Positions 51,673 to 61,253 are shown, numbered from the stretch's first letter. The stretch: DNA of 64,000 nt from Pseudomonas caricapapayae (GCF_001400735.1 NZ_LJPW01000157.1:48203-112202); one strand, 5' to 3'. Notes: generated from the letters alone by a model not told the origin. Translations and numbers: made by a program.

Positions 51673-52463
51673 GGCACCTGCACCATAAAGCCGAGTATCG
51701 ACTTGAGATCAGCCAGCTTCGATAGCTGACCTGTGCCCAGTTCCAGTAGCGTCGGCAAGTAGATCAGCAGGAACGCGAGACCGGCCATGCTCTTGGCGGG
51801 CATGGCCAGAATCGAGACATTCAACTGCTGCGCATACAGGCCGATGATCGCCAGCGCCGCCTCGATCAACAGCAACAGGGCAATGAAGGGCGCGGCGTAC
51901 AGCATCATGTGTTGCAGGGTCTGGTTGATCTGGCCGAGAAAAACGTCCAGGCCGTTCGCCGTCATGCCTGGCAGCCATGAGGTCGGCGGCCAGACGCTGT
52001 AGCTGTCCCAGATGACCTGGGTGATCGTCGACAGCCCCCCCGTAAGGATCACCAACATGATCAGTGTTTCCTGAAACAACTCGCCCAGCGGCGTTGCGTC
52101 CGGCCCCAGCGCCGGATTTATCTGCCCGCCGCTGAGTGCGCCGCGCTGGCTGTCCAGCAAGGCGCCCACGGACGCAAACATCCAGAACGGCGCGTACAGC
52201 AGCATGCCCAGCAGGGTGCCGAGTACCGCTTCCTTGAGCAGCAGACCGCCTATGGCAAACCAGTCCTCATTAAGTGACGTCAGCGCGCGGCTGATGCCCG
52301 GCGCAGGAATCATCGCAACCACGGCGACTACCGCGTAGCGCAGCGGTCCCTTGAGGTATTTGAAGCAGAAGGCCGGCACCAGCAGCATGCACGGCACCAG
52401 CCTCGCCATCGCCAGGCCCATGCCCAGTATGAATTCGAAGAAATCCTGGGCGTGCAGAGGCAT
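51669..52463 (-). CDS. hrcT: HrcT, export-apparatus protein (SctT)
   Basis: A 264-residue polytopic protein of the export gate (SctT). N-terminal LGMGLAMARLVPCMLLVPAF and GGQINPALG are recognisable. It directly abuts hrcS (stop of hrcS and ATG of hrcT adjacent) and overlaps hrcU by four bases. Confidence 0.97.
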   Translation of the reverse strand: MPLHAQDFFEFILGMGLAMARLVPCMLLVPAFCFKYLKGPLRYAVVAVVAMIPAPGISRALTSLNEDWFAIGGLLLKEAVLGTLLGMLLYAPFWMFASVGALLDSQRGALSGGQINPALGPDATPLGELFQETLIMLVILTGGLSTITQVIWDSYSVWPPTSWLPGMTANGLDVFLGQINQTLQHMMLYAAPFIALLLLIEAALAIIGLYAQQLNVSILAMPAKSMAGLAFLLIYLPTLLELGTGQLSKLADLKSILGFMVQVP

Positions 52464-52730
52464 CTAGTGCGCAACTCCGGACCCGGCAATCAGATCGAAG
52501 GCCATATTGATGAACTGAATCAGCTCCACGCCGATCCAGCGCCCGGTAACCGCCAGCGTCATGCCCACGGCAGCCAGCTTGATGCCGAAGGGCAGCGTCT
52601 GGTCCTGAATCTGCATCAGCGCCTGTAACAACGAGGTGATGACCCCGACCAGTACCGCAACACCCAAAGGCGGTGCGGTCAGGATGACGACCAGAAACAT
52701 GCCTTGCTTGAACAGTGCCAATGCTTCCAT
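52464..52730 (-). CDS. hrcS: HrcS, export-apparatus protein (SctS)
   Basis: An 88-residue protein with two transmembrane helices (MFLVVILTAPPLGVAVLVGVI and the second near residue 55) joined by the conserved QIQDQTLPFGIK loop. Seven bases after hrcR. Confidence 0.97.
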   Translation of the reverse strand: MEALALFKQGMFLVVILTAPPLGVAVLVGVITSLLQALMQIQDQTLPFGIKLAAVGMTLAVTGRWIGVELIQFINMAFDLIAGSGVAH

Positions 52731-52737
52731 GACCGCC

Positions 52738-53391
52738 TCACATATACGAATAGAACAGGCTGTCGAGCAGGCGCGACCAGCCTGACACCAGTACGAACAG
52801 CAGCAGTTTGAGCGGCAGCGACAGGGTCATGGGCGAGACCATCTGCATGCCCAGCGCCAGCAGCAGATTGGAGACAATCAGGTCGATGACGATAAACGGG
52901 ATATAGATCAGGAAACCGATCTCGAAACCGGCTTGCAGTTCGGACAGGACAAAGGCAGGGATTGCCAGGAGCAAATCTTCTTTGCTTGCCTGATCGGCCA
53001 TTTCCTTGGGCCACATGCGCTGTGTGTTGTCCAGCAGATGGGCAACCACATCGGGGTCAGTGTTGCGGGTCATGAAGCGTTGCAGCGGTTCTATCACTGT
53101 TCTGGCACTGGCCTGGAGCTTCTCGGTATTGCCCAGCTCCAGCGGATGGTCGTGCACGCGCTGTTGCATTTCGTGGGCGACCGGCGCCATGACGAACAGC
53201 GTGGCGGCGAGTGCGATGCCATACAGCGCCATGTTCGGCGGTACTTGCTGAACCCCGATAGCGTTGCGGGTGATCAGCAAAGTCATGGCGATTTTCAGGA
53301 AGGCGGTGCAGACGATCAGCAGAAACGGAATCAACGACAGCGCGCCGAGAAACAGTGCCAAAAGGAGCGGGTTGGCCCCTTCCATAATCAT
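52738..53391 (-). CDS. hrcR: HrcR, export-apparatus protein (SctR)
   Basis: A 217-residue SctR protein with four helices and the conserved LRNAIGVQQVPPN-like segment (LLITRNAIGVQQVPPNMALYGIAL). ATG 53391 overlaps the hrcQb stop (ATGA); the longer upstream frame lies within hrcQb and has no family match. Confidence 0.97.
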   Translation of the reverse strand: MIMEGANPLLLALFLGALSLIPFLLIVCTAFLKIAMTLLITRNAIGVQQVPPNMALYGIALAATLFVMAPVAHEMQQRVHDHPLELGNTEKLQASARTVIEPLQRFMTRNTDPDVVAHLLDNTQRMWPKEMADQASKEDLLLAIPAFVLSELQAGFEIGFLIYIPFIVIDLIVSNLLLALGMQMVSPMTLSLPLKLLLFVLVSGWSRLLDSLFYSYM

Positions 53392-53804
53392 GGCTGAGCT
53401 GCCAGTCGGGTTATTTGCAGGCCCAGCCGACCGTCTACATCGACCAGTTCGCCTTCGGCCACCACGCGCTCGCCATGGCACAGTGTGGCGTAGCCTGGCG
53501 CAATGCCGCTGACCTCAAGGACCGTGCCCGCGTCCAGTCGGCGCAGTTCGGCGAGGGTCAACCTGAGTTCTCCGCAGCGCAGGGTCAGGTCCAGTGGCAG
53601 CGAATCGACTGCGGACAATGGACTGTGCTCATCCTGCTCGTCCTGTTCATCAGGTCCAATGGGCTCATCGGGCTCATCGGGCTCATCGGATGAGAGGCCG
53701 GGCTGTTCTTCGACGTCCGCATCCGCCCACTGCTGCTCACCGATTTGTTCGTCGTAATCGTCAAGGCTTTCGACATCGTCCTGATACAGATCTTCAGTAC
53801 TCAT
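53388..53804 (-). CDS. hrcQb: HrcQb, C-ring protein, C-terminal half (SctQ)
   Basis: A 138-residue protein: an acidic, low-complexity N-terminus (Asp/Glu/Pro repeats such as DEPDEPDEP) and a C-terminal SpoA/SPOA domain (DLTLRCGELRLTLAELRRLDAGTVLEV). In P. syringae SctQ is split in two, hrcQa and hrcQb. ATG 53804 lies 11 bases inside hrcQa; the longer frame upstream is overlap. Confidence 0.95.
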   Translation of the reverse strand: MSTEDLYQDDVESLDDYDEQIGEQQWADADVEEQPGLSSDEPDEPDEPIGPDEQDEQDEHSPLSAVDSLPLDLTLRCGELRLTLAELRRLDAGTVLEVSGIAPGYATLCHGERVVAEGELVDVDGRLGLQITRLAAQP

Positions 53805-54510
53805 GGTGACTGTGTTCCTCGTGGCTGAGCCGCAAAAAAAGATGCTGTGCCTGAAGCTCGGTCTGTGCCTCCCACTGCCGCCCGGCAAGGCTCAGCACGC
53901 CTTGTCCGGCGCTGTCGAACCGGCAGCGGGCGGGCAGTACCACGTCACCTGGCCGCAGCGAAGCAAGTTGTTCCAGCGTCAGCGACAGTTCGCCAATGAT
54001 CAGCGGCGTGATCACACAAAAGTCTTCATCGACCGGCTTTTGAACTGGGTGCCAGCGCGCCGAGCGCAATATCCTGATAAGCGTCTCTGGTGCTGCGTGC
54101 AGGTGGGCATGAACCTGTTGCCCTGCGAGCCGGACCTGAATCCGGCAAGCCATCAAAGACGCTTGCGTGCGGTCGGACAGCGGTTCGATGGGGGCGAGCA
54201 GATCGGCAATGACCGGGCTCAGGCACTGATTGAACAACTGCCAGTACCAGGCTTGCTGATCGCCAGCCAGGGTAAGAGGCACCTCGCCGAGCAGGCTCAG
54301 CACTGCCTCGGCATCGCTCAGGCACACAGGCCCCGCAGCGGTACTCAGCCAGGCACCGACACGCGGTGTAACAACATCGGCCAGCAGTGGCAGAAGTGTC
54401 AGTTCGGCGTTACCGCCCTTAACGTCGAAGTCCAGACGCTGACCGGCGCCCAGCTCGCGTGTGGCCTGGGCAAACAGCGGGGCGACCTTGCGCAGGAGCA
54501 GCGCACTCAT
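53794..54510 (-). CDS. hrcQa: HrcQa, C-ring protein, N-terminal half (SctQ)
   Basis: A 238-residue protein, N-terminal half of SctQ, with a SpoA domain (ELSLTLEQLASLRPGDVVLP) that binds HrcQb. It overlaps hrpP and hrcQb by four and 11 bases, indicating co-translation. Confidence 0.95.
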   Translation of the reverse strand: MSALLLRKVAPLFAQATRELGAGQRLDFDVKGGNAELTLLPLLADVVTPRVGAWLSTAAGPVCLSDAEAVLSLLGEVPLTLAGDQQAWYWQLFNQCLSPVIADLLAPIEPLSDRTQASLMACRIQVRLAGQQVHAHLHAAPETLIRILRSARWHPVQKPVDEDFCVITPLIIGELSLTLEQLASLRPGDVVLPARCRFDSAGQGVLSLAGRQWEAQTELQAQHLFLRLSHEEHSHHEY

Positions 54511-55082
54511 GCTGCAAAGTCTTCGTGCATCGACAGGTCAACGTCCTGGCCCAGTGCCTCCGAGAGCGATTCGCGACATGCGCCTGCGTGGCCGTGCAGG
54601 CGCTTGAGCACATCGCGCCGGGCAAAGCCCAGCTGGATACTCCAACGATTGTCGGCTTTGCTGGCGTTGACCCGAACGCTGCCCAGATTAGGCATCAGCA
54701 GGGTGAAGGCGAGCGGGCCTTCGGGCTGATCGGGCAGGCGCTGTACGACCTCATCGATCAACTCGGTCGGTACATTTTCTGCTCTGACCGAAAAGGCGAT
54801 TGCGCCGCCTGCGAAGCTCTGTTGATCAGACTGGGCACCTACCGGCGGCACCAGCAGTTGTGAAAAGAACAGGCCATCGGCGTTTATCGGTGTGTCCGCC
54901 GTCGATCTGTTGAATGCCGAACGACTTGCCTGCAGATCGCTGCGTAGCGCACCGCCAGAAGCGGCGCGTTTGTCACCTGCCGGCCTGGCGCTGAATGCTG
55001 TTGGCAGAGACTCCGCCGGTTTTTCGCGTACAGGTGGCGCTGGTGCCTTGGCAGGGGATTTGATCGGTGCGGTCATCGTCAC
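54507..55082 (-). CDS. hrpP: HrpP, substrate-specificity/length control protein (SctP)
   Basis: A 191-residue, Pro/Ala/Arg-rich SctP-like protein that interacts with HrcU and controls substrate switching. The start is GTG 55082, or ATG 55076 six bases later; the GTG directly follows the hrpO stop. The C-terminal half (QLGFARRDVLKRLHGHAGACRESLSEAL) is the conserved part. Confidence 0.9.
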   Translation of the reverse strand: MTMTAPIKSPAKAPAPPVREKPAESLPTAFSARPAGDKRAASGGALRSDLQASRSAFNRSTADTPINADGLFFSQLLVPPVGAQSDQQSFAGGAIAFSVRAENVPTELIDEVVQRLPDQPEGPLAFTLLMPNLGSVRVNASKADNRWSIQLGFARRDVLKRLHGHAGACRESLSEALGQDVDLSMHEDFAA

Positions 55083-55529
55083 TCAACCTTCTTCGTTGAG
55101 CGTCTCCTCCATGCAGGCGAGTTTCTCGACTGCGCGCTGAGACGCTTTGGCTTGCAGGCGTCTCTGTTCAAGCAACGTCTGCTGTTCGGCTACCCGCAAT
55201 TGCTGTTGCTGCACGTCCTGACGGATATGGGCCAGGCGGTCGAGCATGTTTTTTTCCTTCTCGTGCCACCGGTCTACATCGTTCAGGCTGATGGTCTTTG
55301 CCAGGTGCGCTCTGGACAGGCTCTCGCGACGTCGTTTGTGGTTGTCACGTTCCTGGTCCAGTGATGCCCGGGTCTTTGATAAGTGGTCGAGCATTGATTT
55401 CAGTTCCACCTGCGCCTGGCGATGCGCCCGCTCGGCACTCGCCTGACGGTGTTGGCGCAGGGGCGTCAGCAGGCCGATTACCTGTTCCAGCGCCGCCCGC
55501 TGCGGGTCTTCCTCGAGTGTTTCGTCCAT
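55083..55529 (-). CDS. hrpO: HrpO, ATPase-associated stalk (SctO)
   Basis: A 148-residue, almost wholly coiled-coil protein (Arg/Gln/Glu/Leu-rich, e.g. KSMLDHLSKTRASLDQERDNHKRRRESL), the SctO stalk linking ATPase HrcN to HrcV. Three bases after hrcN. A possible internal promoter for the next genes lies inside it. Confidence 0.93.
   Translation of the reverse strand: MDETLEEDPQRAALEQVIGLLTPLRQHRQASAERAHRQAQVELKSMLDHLSKTRASLDQERDNHKRRRESLSRAHLAKTISLNDVDRWHEKEKNMLDRLAHIRQDVQQQQLRVAEQQTLLEQRRLQAKASQRAVEKLACMEETLNEEG
55380..55407 (-). promoter_or_regulatory. candidate hrp box inside hrpO (for hrpP-hrcU genes)
   Basis: On the minus strand GGAACT, 15 bases, CCACTTA: only the last C of GGAACC is altered, and GGAACY variants are accepted in known hrp boxes. 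It lies about 300 bases before hrpP, which is where a second promoter of the split hrpJ/hrpU operons is expected. Confidence 0.55.
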
Positions 55530-55532
55530 GTC

Positions 55533-56882
55533 CTACTCCGGCAGTTGGGCGGTCAGCCGCAGCAAGCCGTCCAGGGTTTCCTGCAAGGGCACAGGCTCAC
55601 GCAGGTCCTGGCGCAGAAAGGCGTTGATGGCGTCATTCAGCTGTACCGCGCAATCGGTCACCGGGTCTGCCCCGGCCTGGTATTCGCCCAGACGCAGGAG
55701 CATTTCCACCTGCTTGTAGGCGGCCAGTAGCTGGCGCAGACGATTGTTGGCTCGCTGGTGTTCGCGGCCCGTGACGTTGCTGAGGATCCGGCTGATGCTG
55801 GCGGACACGTCAATGGCGGGGTAATGCCCGCGCTCGGCCAGCTTGCGGGACAGCACGATGTGTCCGTCGAGCAGTGAGCGCACTTCATCCGCTACCGGAT
55901 CGTTCATCGAGTCCTGTTCGATCAGGACCGTGTAAAGGGCGGTGATCGAACCGTTCTCGCTCATACCGGCGCGCTCGACCAGACGTGGCAGCAAGGTGTA
56001 CACCGAGGGCGGCAGGCCGCCACGGCCCAGCGGCTCGCCCGACGCAATCCCGATCTCTCGCTGCGCACGGGCAAACCGGGTCAGGGAGTCGAGCAGCAAC
56101 AGCACTTTCTGGCCTCGTGCGCGGAACGCTTCGGCGATGGCGGTCGCGGTGAACGCTGCGCGGGCACGCTCCATGCTTGAGCGATCGGACGTGGCGCAGA
56201 CCAGCACCGAGCGGGCGCGCAAGGTTTCGTCCAGTTCATGGTCGAGAAACTCGCGCAACTCGCGGCCCCGTTCGCCGATCAGTCCGAAGACGATAACGTC
56301 GCAGCCCATGTTGCGGGCCAGTTCGGCCATCAGTGTGGTCTTGCCACAGCCAGCACCGGCGAACAGCCCCACGCGTTGACCTTCGCCCAGCAGGATGGCG
56401 CTGTCGATGGCGCGTACTCCGGTGGGCAGGGCGTTGGTGATGCGCGGGCGCTGGGTGGGTGGCAGGGCGTCGGCAATCACCGGCAGTGTTTCGCGACGAT
56501 CGTCCGGACCGGCGAAGGCGCCGAGACAATCACCGAGCAGCGGTCGTCCAAAACCATCCAGCACGCAGCCCAGCAAACTGTCGTCAGCGCCAATCCGGTG
56601 GGCCATGCCAAGCGGGCGGATCGGCGCGCCGACCTGAATCCCGTCCGGTGCGCCCAAGGCGCTGAGCAGTGTACATTCCTGAGTGAAACCGACGATTTCA
56701 GCCAGCAACATACCGCCATCAGCCTTGCTCACCTCACAAAGGTCGCCGACCTTGGCGGCGGGAATCTTGCACTCCAGCAGGATGCCCCGTACGGCGCTGA
56801 CCCGCCCGCTGACGCGAACTGCGGAGTATTGACTCAGGCGTGCTGCATGGGTCGCTTTCCATTGGCTCAGCGCGGCGTTCAC
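55533..56882 (-). CDS. hrcN: HrcN, type III secretion ATPase (SctN)
   Basis: A 449-residue F1-like ATPase that unfolds and feeds effectors. Walker A GLFAGAGCGKTTLM (about 172-185), Walker B KVLLLLDSLTRFARA, and the DPVADEVRSLLDGH motif. Start GTG 56882: AGAGG is seven bases ahead, while GTG 56885 is only four away. It overlaps the hrpQ stop by four bases. Confidence 0.97.
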   Translation of the reverse strand: MNAALSQWKATHAARLSQYSAVRVSGRVSAVRGILLECKIPAAKVGDLCEVSKADGGMLLAEIVGFTQECTLLSALGAPDGIQVGAPIRPLGMAHRIGADDSLLGCVLDGFGRPLLGDCLGAFAGPDDRRETLPVIADALPPTQRPRITNALPTGVRAIDSAILLGEGQRVGLFAGAGCGKTTLMAELARNMGCDVIVFGLIGERGRELREFLDHELDETLRARSVLVCATSDRSSMERARAAFTATAIAEAFRARGQKVLLLLDSLTRFARAQREIGIASGEPLGRGGLPPSVYTLLPRLVERAGMSENGSITALYTVLIEQDSMNDPVADEVRSLLDGHIVLSRKLAERGHYPAIDVSASISRILSNVTGREHQRANNRLRQLLAAYKQVEMLLRLGEYQAGADPVTDCAVQLNDAINAFLRQDLREPVPLQETLDGLLRLTAQLPE

Positions 56883-57850
56883 CACGTCACCTCTATATGA
56901 CGATCACCGTCGAACTGAAGATGCTGATCGTCGATTCTGGTCAGACGCAGGCCGTCCACTTCATCGCCGACATACACGCGCCGACCATCGGCGGTGACAA
57001 GGTGTGCATGTGGCCCGGTCATGATCTGCACGACCACGAACGGCAGGGTATTTTGCTTGCCGGAAACATTGTCGAGGACGGTCACAGGCGATTCGTAGCG
57101 GTCCTTGAAACGTTGCAGCATGCGCTGGTAAACCAGCAGCGATTCTTCCTTGAGATTGCCGTTGAGCATCAACCCGTCCGGTGTCTCCTCAATGCTCACG
57201 TCGGTCAGCAGACGATCGCTGAGCATGCTGTTGAGCTGATGCCTGACGGCATCGGCACTGCTCAGGCGTACGCGTTTATCAGTCGCAGGACGGGCGGTCT
57301 TCTCTGACGCAGGGTGTGTTTTATCCTGTGCGGCCGGGGTGGCGGAGGCAATGTGCGCAGGCCCCTGATCAAGGGTGACCGGTGAAGGGCGAGTCAGGCT
57401 CCAGGCACTGCCAATCACACCGACCAGCAACCCGGCGATGATCCCCGTGGTGCGATTGAGCCATTGCGAGCGCGACTTGACCTTCTTCAGGGGCGGGTCG
57501 TTGCGTGGGGTATCAGGCTGTGCCGGCTGCTCGGGTATAACGGCCGGCACGGAGGGCCACGCGTCGTCAGCGGAGGAAACACACAGCCATACCGAACCCA
57601 GCATGAAGGCGCTGTTGAGGTTCAAGTCAGGGGCATGCCGGGCATTGCCATCTTCATCGTGCACCGCTCCTTCTTCAGCGCTCAGGGTCCAGCTGTCGCC
57701 CAGGCGCTGCAGACGGCAATGCAGGCTTTCCACGCCCGGATCGTCCAGCGCCAGATCCTGCTGTTCGGCAGAGCCGATCGACCACTCCTCGCCCACCAGT
57801 GGCAGAGCGGCGCCTTGATGCAGGCCATTCAGTACGCGTAATTCAAACAT
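56879..57850 (-). CDS. hrpQ: HrpQ, inner-membrane ring protein (SctD)
   Basis: A 323-residue SctD: an N-terminal FHA-like cytoplasmic domain (LPLVGEEWSIGSAEQQDLALDDPGVESLHCRLQR), one transmembrane helix (GIIAGLLVGVIGSAWSL, about 135-152), and periplasmic ring domains. It sits between hrcV and hrcN. Confidence 0.95.
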   Translation of the reverse strand: MFELRVLNGLHQGAALPLVGEEWSIGSAEQQDLALDDPGVESLHCRLQRLGDSWTLSAEEGAVHDEDGNARHAPDLNLNSAFMLGSVWLCVSSADDAWPSVPAVIPEQPAQPDTPRNDPPLKKVKSRSQWLNRTTGIIAGLLVGVIGSAWSLTRPSPVTLDQGPAHIASATPAAQDKTHPASEKTARPATDKRVRLSSADAVRHQLNSMLSDRLLTDVSIEETPDGLMLNGNLKEESLLVYQRMLQRFKDRYESPVTVLDNVSGKQNTLPFVVVQIMTGPHAHLVTADGRRVYVGDEVDGLRLTRIDDQHLQFDGDRHIEVTW

Positions 57851-57883
57851 CTGACCCTCTCCCTGTGCTCAACCCTTGAAGGC

Positions 57884-59971
57884 TCAAGCGGCATGCTCGT
57901 TGTCCAGCGGTTCAAGGTCGTCTTCAAGGTCGAATCGACCCATGACCCGGACCTTGGCTGCATTGCTGATTTCCGCAAAAGACAGTACGGGAACGTGATA
58001 GAACTCTTCCCTCAACAAGGTCCGCAGCGGACTGCGCAGGTCCTGCGCGACCAACAGAACCGCCTGCTCGGGCGCACGCACCGGAAACGCAATATTCATT
58101 TGCTGCACGAGCATCTGGCTGACCTCGTTGCTCAATGCGAAAAATGTTTCGGTCTGTGTCTGGCGCAGGCCGTCGCGCAGCAAGCCTTCACTTTCCGGCG
58201 TCAGCAGCCACACCTGCAGGCCTTCGGCACCGCAATACTGGTGGTAGATCTGCGACTTGAGCGCGATGCGCACGTAATCGGTCAGCACGCTGGTATCGCG
58301 TTCGTGCTGGCAGTGTTCGATCAGTGTTTCGGCGATCACGCGGATGGCGCGCAGCGGCACACACTCCGACGCCAGCCGCTGCAAAACCGCCGAGAAGCGT
58401 GTCAGTGTGAGTACCCGCTGCATCTCTTGAGCGAGTTCCGGCTGCTCGGACTCCAGCCAGCCGAGAATGGCTTTGGTTTCCTGCAAGCCGATGAATTGCG
58501 GCCCGCATGCCTGCAGTGCGCGCTCCATGCGCTCGACAATCAGCGTCATTGAATCGACTGTAGGAAGGCCGTCGCTGTGCTCGGCAGGCAGCCAGACCCA
58601 CTGATCTTCCTGGCGATCCGTCGTGCCGGACACGGCAGCAGGTAGCGTCTCTCCGTTCAACTGGCGGACATCTACCGCAACGTGGGTCTGGCTGAATGTC
58701 GCCCTGAGCATGGGCACGTCATACACCATGAAGCGAAATTCGTCTGGTGGCAGATGATCGACATGCTCAATGATGAAAGAAGGCAGGGTCAGGCCGAACT
58801 GCACCACCAGCCGGTTGCGGCGTTGGCGTATTTCGCTGATCAGCGCCTCGATCTGCGTGCTGTCCTGAGCAGGGTGAAACTGCATGACAAACTGGCGACT
58901 CGGAGAAAATGTGCGCAGGTCTTCCTTGCCATTCATTTCCGGAGCCACTGCGACGGTGCCTTGCTCCTCGGCTTTGGGCCTGGCCCGCTGCAATTGCAGC
59001 ATCCCGCCCGCGCCGCAGATGATCGCGATGGTGATGAACACACCCGTCGGCATGCCGGGCAGCGCGGCAAAACCGAGCATGGCGACGGCGGCGATGATCC
59101 AGGCTTTCGGCTGGCTGGTGATTTGCTCGGCGATTTCCCGGCCGATGTTGGCTTCCACGCCGGCTTCGGTGTTGGGAACGCGGGTGATGATCATGCCGCA
59201 TGTCACAGAGATCAGCAGCGCCGGAATCTGTGCGATCAGGCCGTCACCGATGGTCAGCACGGTGTACAACTGCAACGCGTCGCCAGCACTCATGCCATGC
59301 TGCACGACACCGATCGAGATGCCTCCGATCATGTTGATGGCGACGATGATCAAACCGGCGATAGCATCGCCGTTGACGAACTTCATCGCCCCGTCCATTG
59401 CGCCGAACAGCTGACTTTCCTTGTTCAGCTCGGCGCGTCGTTTGCGTGCTTCATGAACAGTGATCAGGTTTGCCCGCAAGTCGCTGTCGATGGACATCTG
59501 TTTACCGGGCATGGCATCGAGTGTGAATCGTGCGCCCACTTCGGCGACCCGTTCCGAGCCCTTGGTGATTACCAAAAAGTTGACCACTGTCAGGATCAGG
59601 AAGATCACCAGGCCTACCGCCAGGTTGCCGCCCACCACGAACTGACCGAACGCCTCGACAATGTGCCCGGCATCCTGGTTGAGCAGGATCAATCGGGTTG
59701 TGGAAATCGACAGCGCCAGACGAAACATGGTGGTCAGCAACAACACGGCCGGGAAGGTCGAGAAGGCCAGAGGCCTGGGCAGGTGCATGGCCAGCATGAT
59801 CAGCAGACAGGAAATACAGATGTTCACGGCGATCAGTACGTCGACCAGCCCGGTGGGCAGCGGCGTGATCATCATGAACACAATGGCAATCACAAAGAAT
59901 GCGCCGACGACTTCCGAGCGGCGCATGGCCGACAAGGCGACCATGTTCAGTACGTTGATGACTCTGTTCAT
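57884..59971 (-). CDS. hrcV: HrcV, export-gate protein (SctV)
   Basis: A 695-residue protein with about eight transmembrane helices (residues 1-340) and a large cytoplasmic domain forming the nonameric export gate. The FHIPEP signature region (ARFTLDAMPGKQMSIDSDL) and C-terminal domain (LRTLLREEFYHVPVLSFAEI) are present. It shares one base with the hrpJ stop (TGATG). Confidence 0.97.
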   Translation of the reverse strand: MNRVINVLNMVALSAMRRSEVVGAFFVIAIVFMMITPLPTGLVDVLIAVNICISCLLIMLAMHLPRPLAFSTFPAVLLLTTMFRLALSISTTRLILLNQDAGHIVEAFGQFVVGGNLAVGLVIFLILTVVNFLVITKGSERVAEVGARFTLDAMPGKQMSIDSDLRANLITVHEARKRRAELNKESQLFGAMDGAMKFVNGDAIAGLIIVAINMIGGISIGVVQHGMSAGDALQLYTVLTIGDGLIAQIPALLISVTCGMIITRVPNTEAGVEANIGREIAEQITSQPKAWIIAAVAMLGFAALPGMPTGVFITIAIICGAGGMLQLQRARPKAEEQGTVAVAPEMNGKEDLRTFSPSRQFVMQFHPAQDSTQIEALISEIRQRRNRLVVQFGLTLPSFIIEHVDHLPPDEFRFMVYDVPMLRATFSQTHVAVDVRQLNGETLPAAVSGTTDRQEDQWVWLPAEHSDGLPTVDSMTLIVERMERALQACGPQFIGLQETKAILGWLESEQPELAQEMQRVLTLTRFSAVLQRLASECVPLRAIRVIAETLIEHCQHERDTSVLTDYVRIALKSQIYHQYCGAEGLQVWLLTPESEGLLRDGLRQTQTETFFALSNEVSQMLVQQMNIAFPVRAPEQAVLLVAQDLRSPLRTLLREEFYHVPVLSFAEISNAAKVRVMGRFDLEDDLEPLDNEHAA

Positions 59972-61077
59972 CAGGCAAGCCCCACATAAAGCTGCTTCTG
60001 TTCCTGCTGGGTAAGCTCGGCCATCAGCACGAGCAGGTTACTCAGCGCGGTCTGGCGGCTTTTCATGTCGCGCCAGAGCAAAATCGGCAATTGCAGCAAC
60101 ATCGGCCGCAAGCCGTTGAGAAACGCCAGTTGGTGCTTGAGTTGTTTGCCACCGATGTGTTGGGTCAATTGCAGGGTCTGATTCACATTCATTCCGTTGG
60201 CTGTCAGGGTCAGCAAGTGCTTGAGAAAGGCTGGCGGATCGACTTTCAGATCGGGGTTCTTGTTGCGCATGCGCCCCAGCAGGTGCTCGCAGCCTTTCAG
60301 CAATGTGGTGACGTGGCGTGCGGTATTGAGCCCGTGCATCAGTGTGCGCAGTTGCTCATGGGAGGCCGACGGGGTCATGGCTGACAGGTCATCGGCGATG
60401 GCGATACGCATGTCTCGCAGGTCGAGGTTGAACTGTCCCGCTTCTTGCTGATCGCTGAGCAGCGCCTCTATCAGGCCGGTAATGTTCGGCTGCCCGGATA
60501 CCGCCACGTTGTAGAGATTGCGCAGGGAAGCCCGGCGTTTGTTATCGATGTTCGGACGGGCGAAAGCTCTTGCGGTATTGATCCCCGCGCGCGCACGTGG
60601 ACCGTATTTCCGTCGCAGCAGCTTCAGCTTCTGGGTCAGGACCACATGTTCGCCTGTAGCACCATCGGCTTCGGCTTGTTTTCTGGCAGCCTGCAATACC
60701 ACGTGAGCCTTGGCGGCATCGCCGTCAGTAAAAGCCAGGACCAGCGAAAGATCGTTGGACGAGTCTTCCTGCATCAGCTTCTTGCGCAGCATTTTGGCGG
60801 CGTTATCCAGCCCGGTGTCCTGGGCTCCCATCAGTAACTGATAGAGCTCCCCCAGTTTGACTGCGCGGGACTGCAGGGCATTGTTGCTGGCAATCAGCTC
60901 GCGCTGGTGGAGGATGCGGCTGTGCTGGATAAGCGCCGCAGCGAAGCGGGAAACCTGCTGTTGAGAGGTTCCGGAGCCTTGTGCAGCGACACCGGGAGTC
61001 GGCGGCGCAACAGGCGGCACGACGCGGGTCGGCGCGACCGGGAGTGTCTGCATGGGAGGCGGAGCGACGATTTTCAT
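59971..61077 (-). CDS. hrpJ: HrpJ, gatekeeper (SctW)
   Basis: A 368-residue gatekeeper of the YopN/SctW class, secreted itself and needed for harpin and translocator export. Seen: a Pro-rich N-terminus (APPPMQTLPVAPTRVVPPVAPP), then the helical repeats. First gene of the operon, behind an hrp box. The gap to hrpL (242 bases) contains both promoters. Confidence 0.95.
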   Translation of the reverse strand: MKIVAPPPMQTLPVAPTRVVPPVAPPTPGVAAQGSGTSQQQVSRFAAALIQHSRILHQRELIASNNALQSRAVKLGELYQLLMGAQDTGLDNAAKMLRKKLMQEDSSNDLSLVLAFTDGDAAKAHVVLQAARKQAEADGATGEHVVLTQKLKLLRRKYGPRARAGINTARAFARPNIDNKRRASLRNLYNVAVSGQPNITGLIEALLSDQQEAGQFNLDLRDMRIAIADDLSAMTPSASHEQLRTLMHGLNTARHVTTLLKGCEHLLGRMRNKNPDLKVDPPAFLKHLLTLTANGMNVNQTLQLTQHIGGKQLKHQLAFLNGLRPMLLQLPILLWRDMKSRQTALSNLLVLMAELTQQEQKQLYVGLA

Positions 61078-61106
61078 AGGGCAGTTCTAAGCCGGGTCAT
61101 GTCCTC

Positions 61107-61134
61107 TGAGTGGGCCACAGACCGGTTCGGTTCC
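61107..61134 (-). promoter_or_regulatory. hrp box of the hrpJ operon
   Basis: On the minus strand GGAACC, 15 bases, CCACTCA, exact, 30 bases upstream of hrpJ. Confidence 0.94.
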
Positions 61135-61240
61135 CTTGGCAAGGGAGGAGGCGGGTTTGTGCCAAAAGCTGTTGTCGTAAAAAAAGGTTTGCGCAAGAAT
61201 TTGTATTACAAAAAATTACACATTTATTAATTGTTATATA

Positions 61241-61253
61241 AATCAACTAGTTA
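61241..61253 (+). promoter_or_regulatory. IHF site upstream of hrpL
   Basis: AATCAACTAGTTA matches the IHF consensus WATCAANNNNTTR at every fixed position, in an AT-rich stretch 15 bases before the -24 element. IHF bending is known to help HrpRS reach the sigma-54 polymerase. Confidence 0.75.

Noticed and set aside
58682..59989. A 435-residue open frame antisense to hrcV
   Set aside because: Gln/His/Asp-rich shadow of the hrcV coding sequence with no motif of its own.
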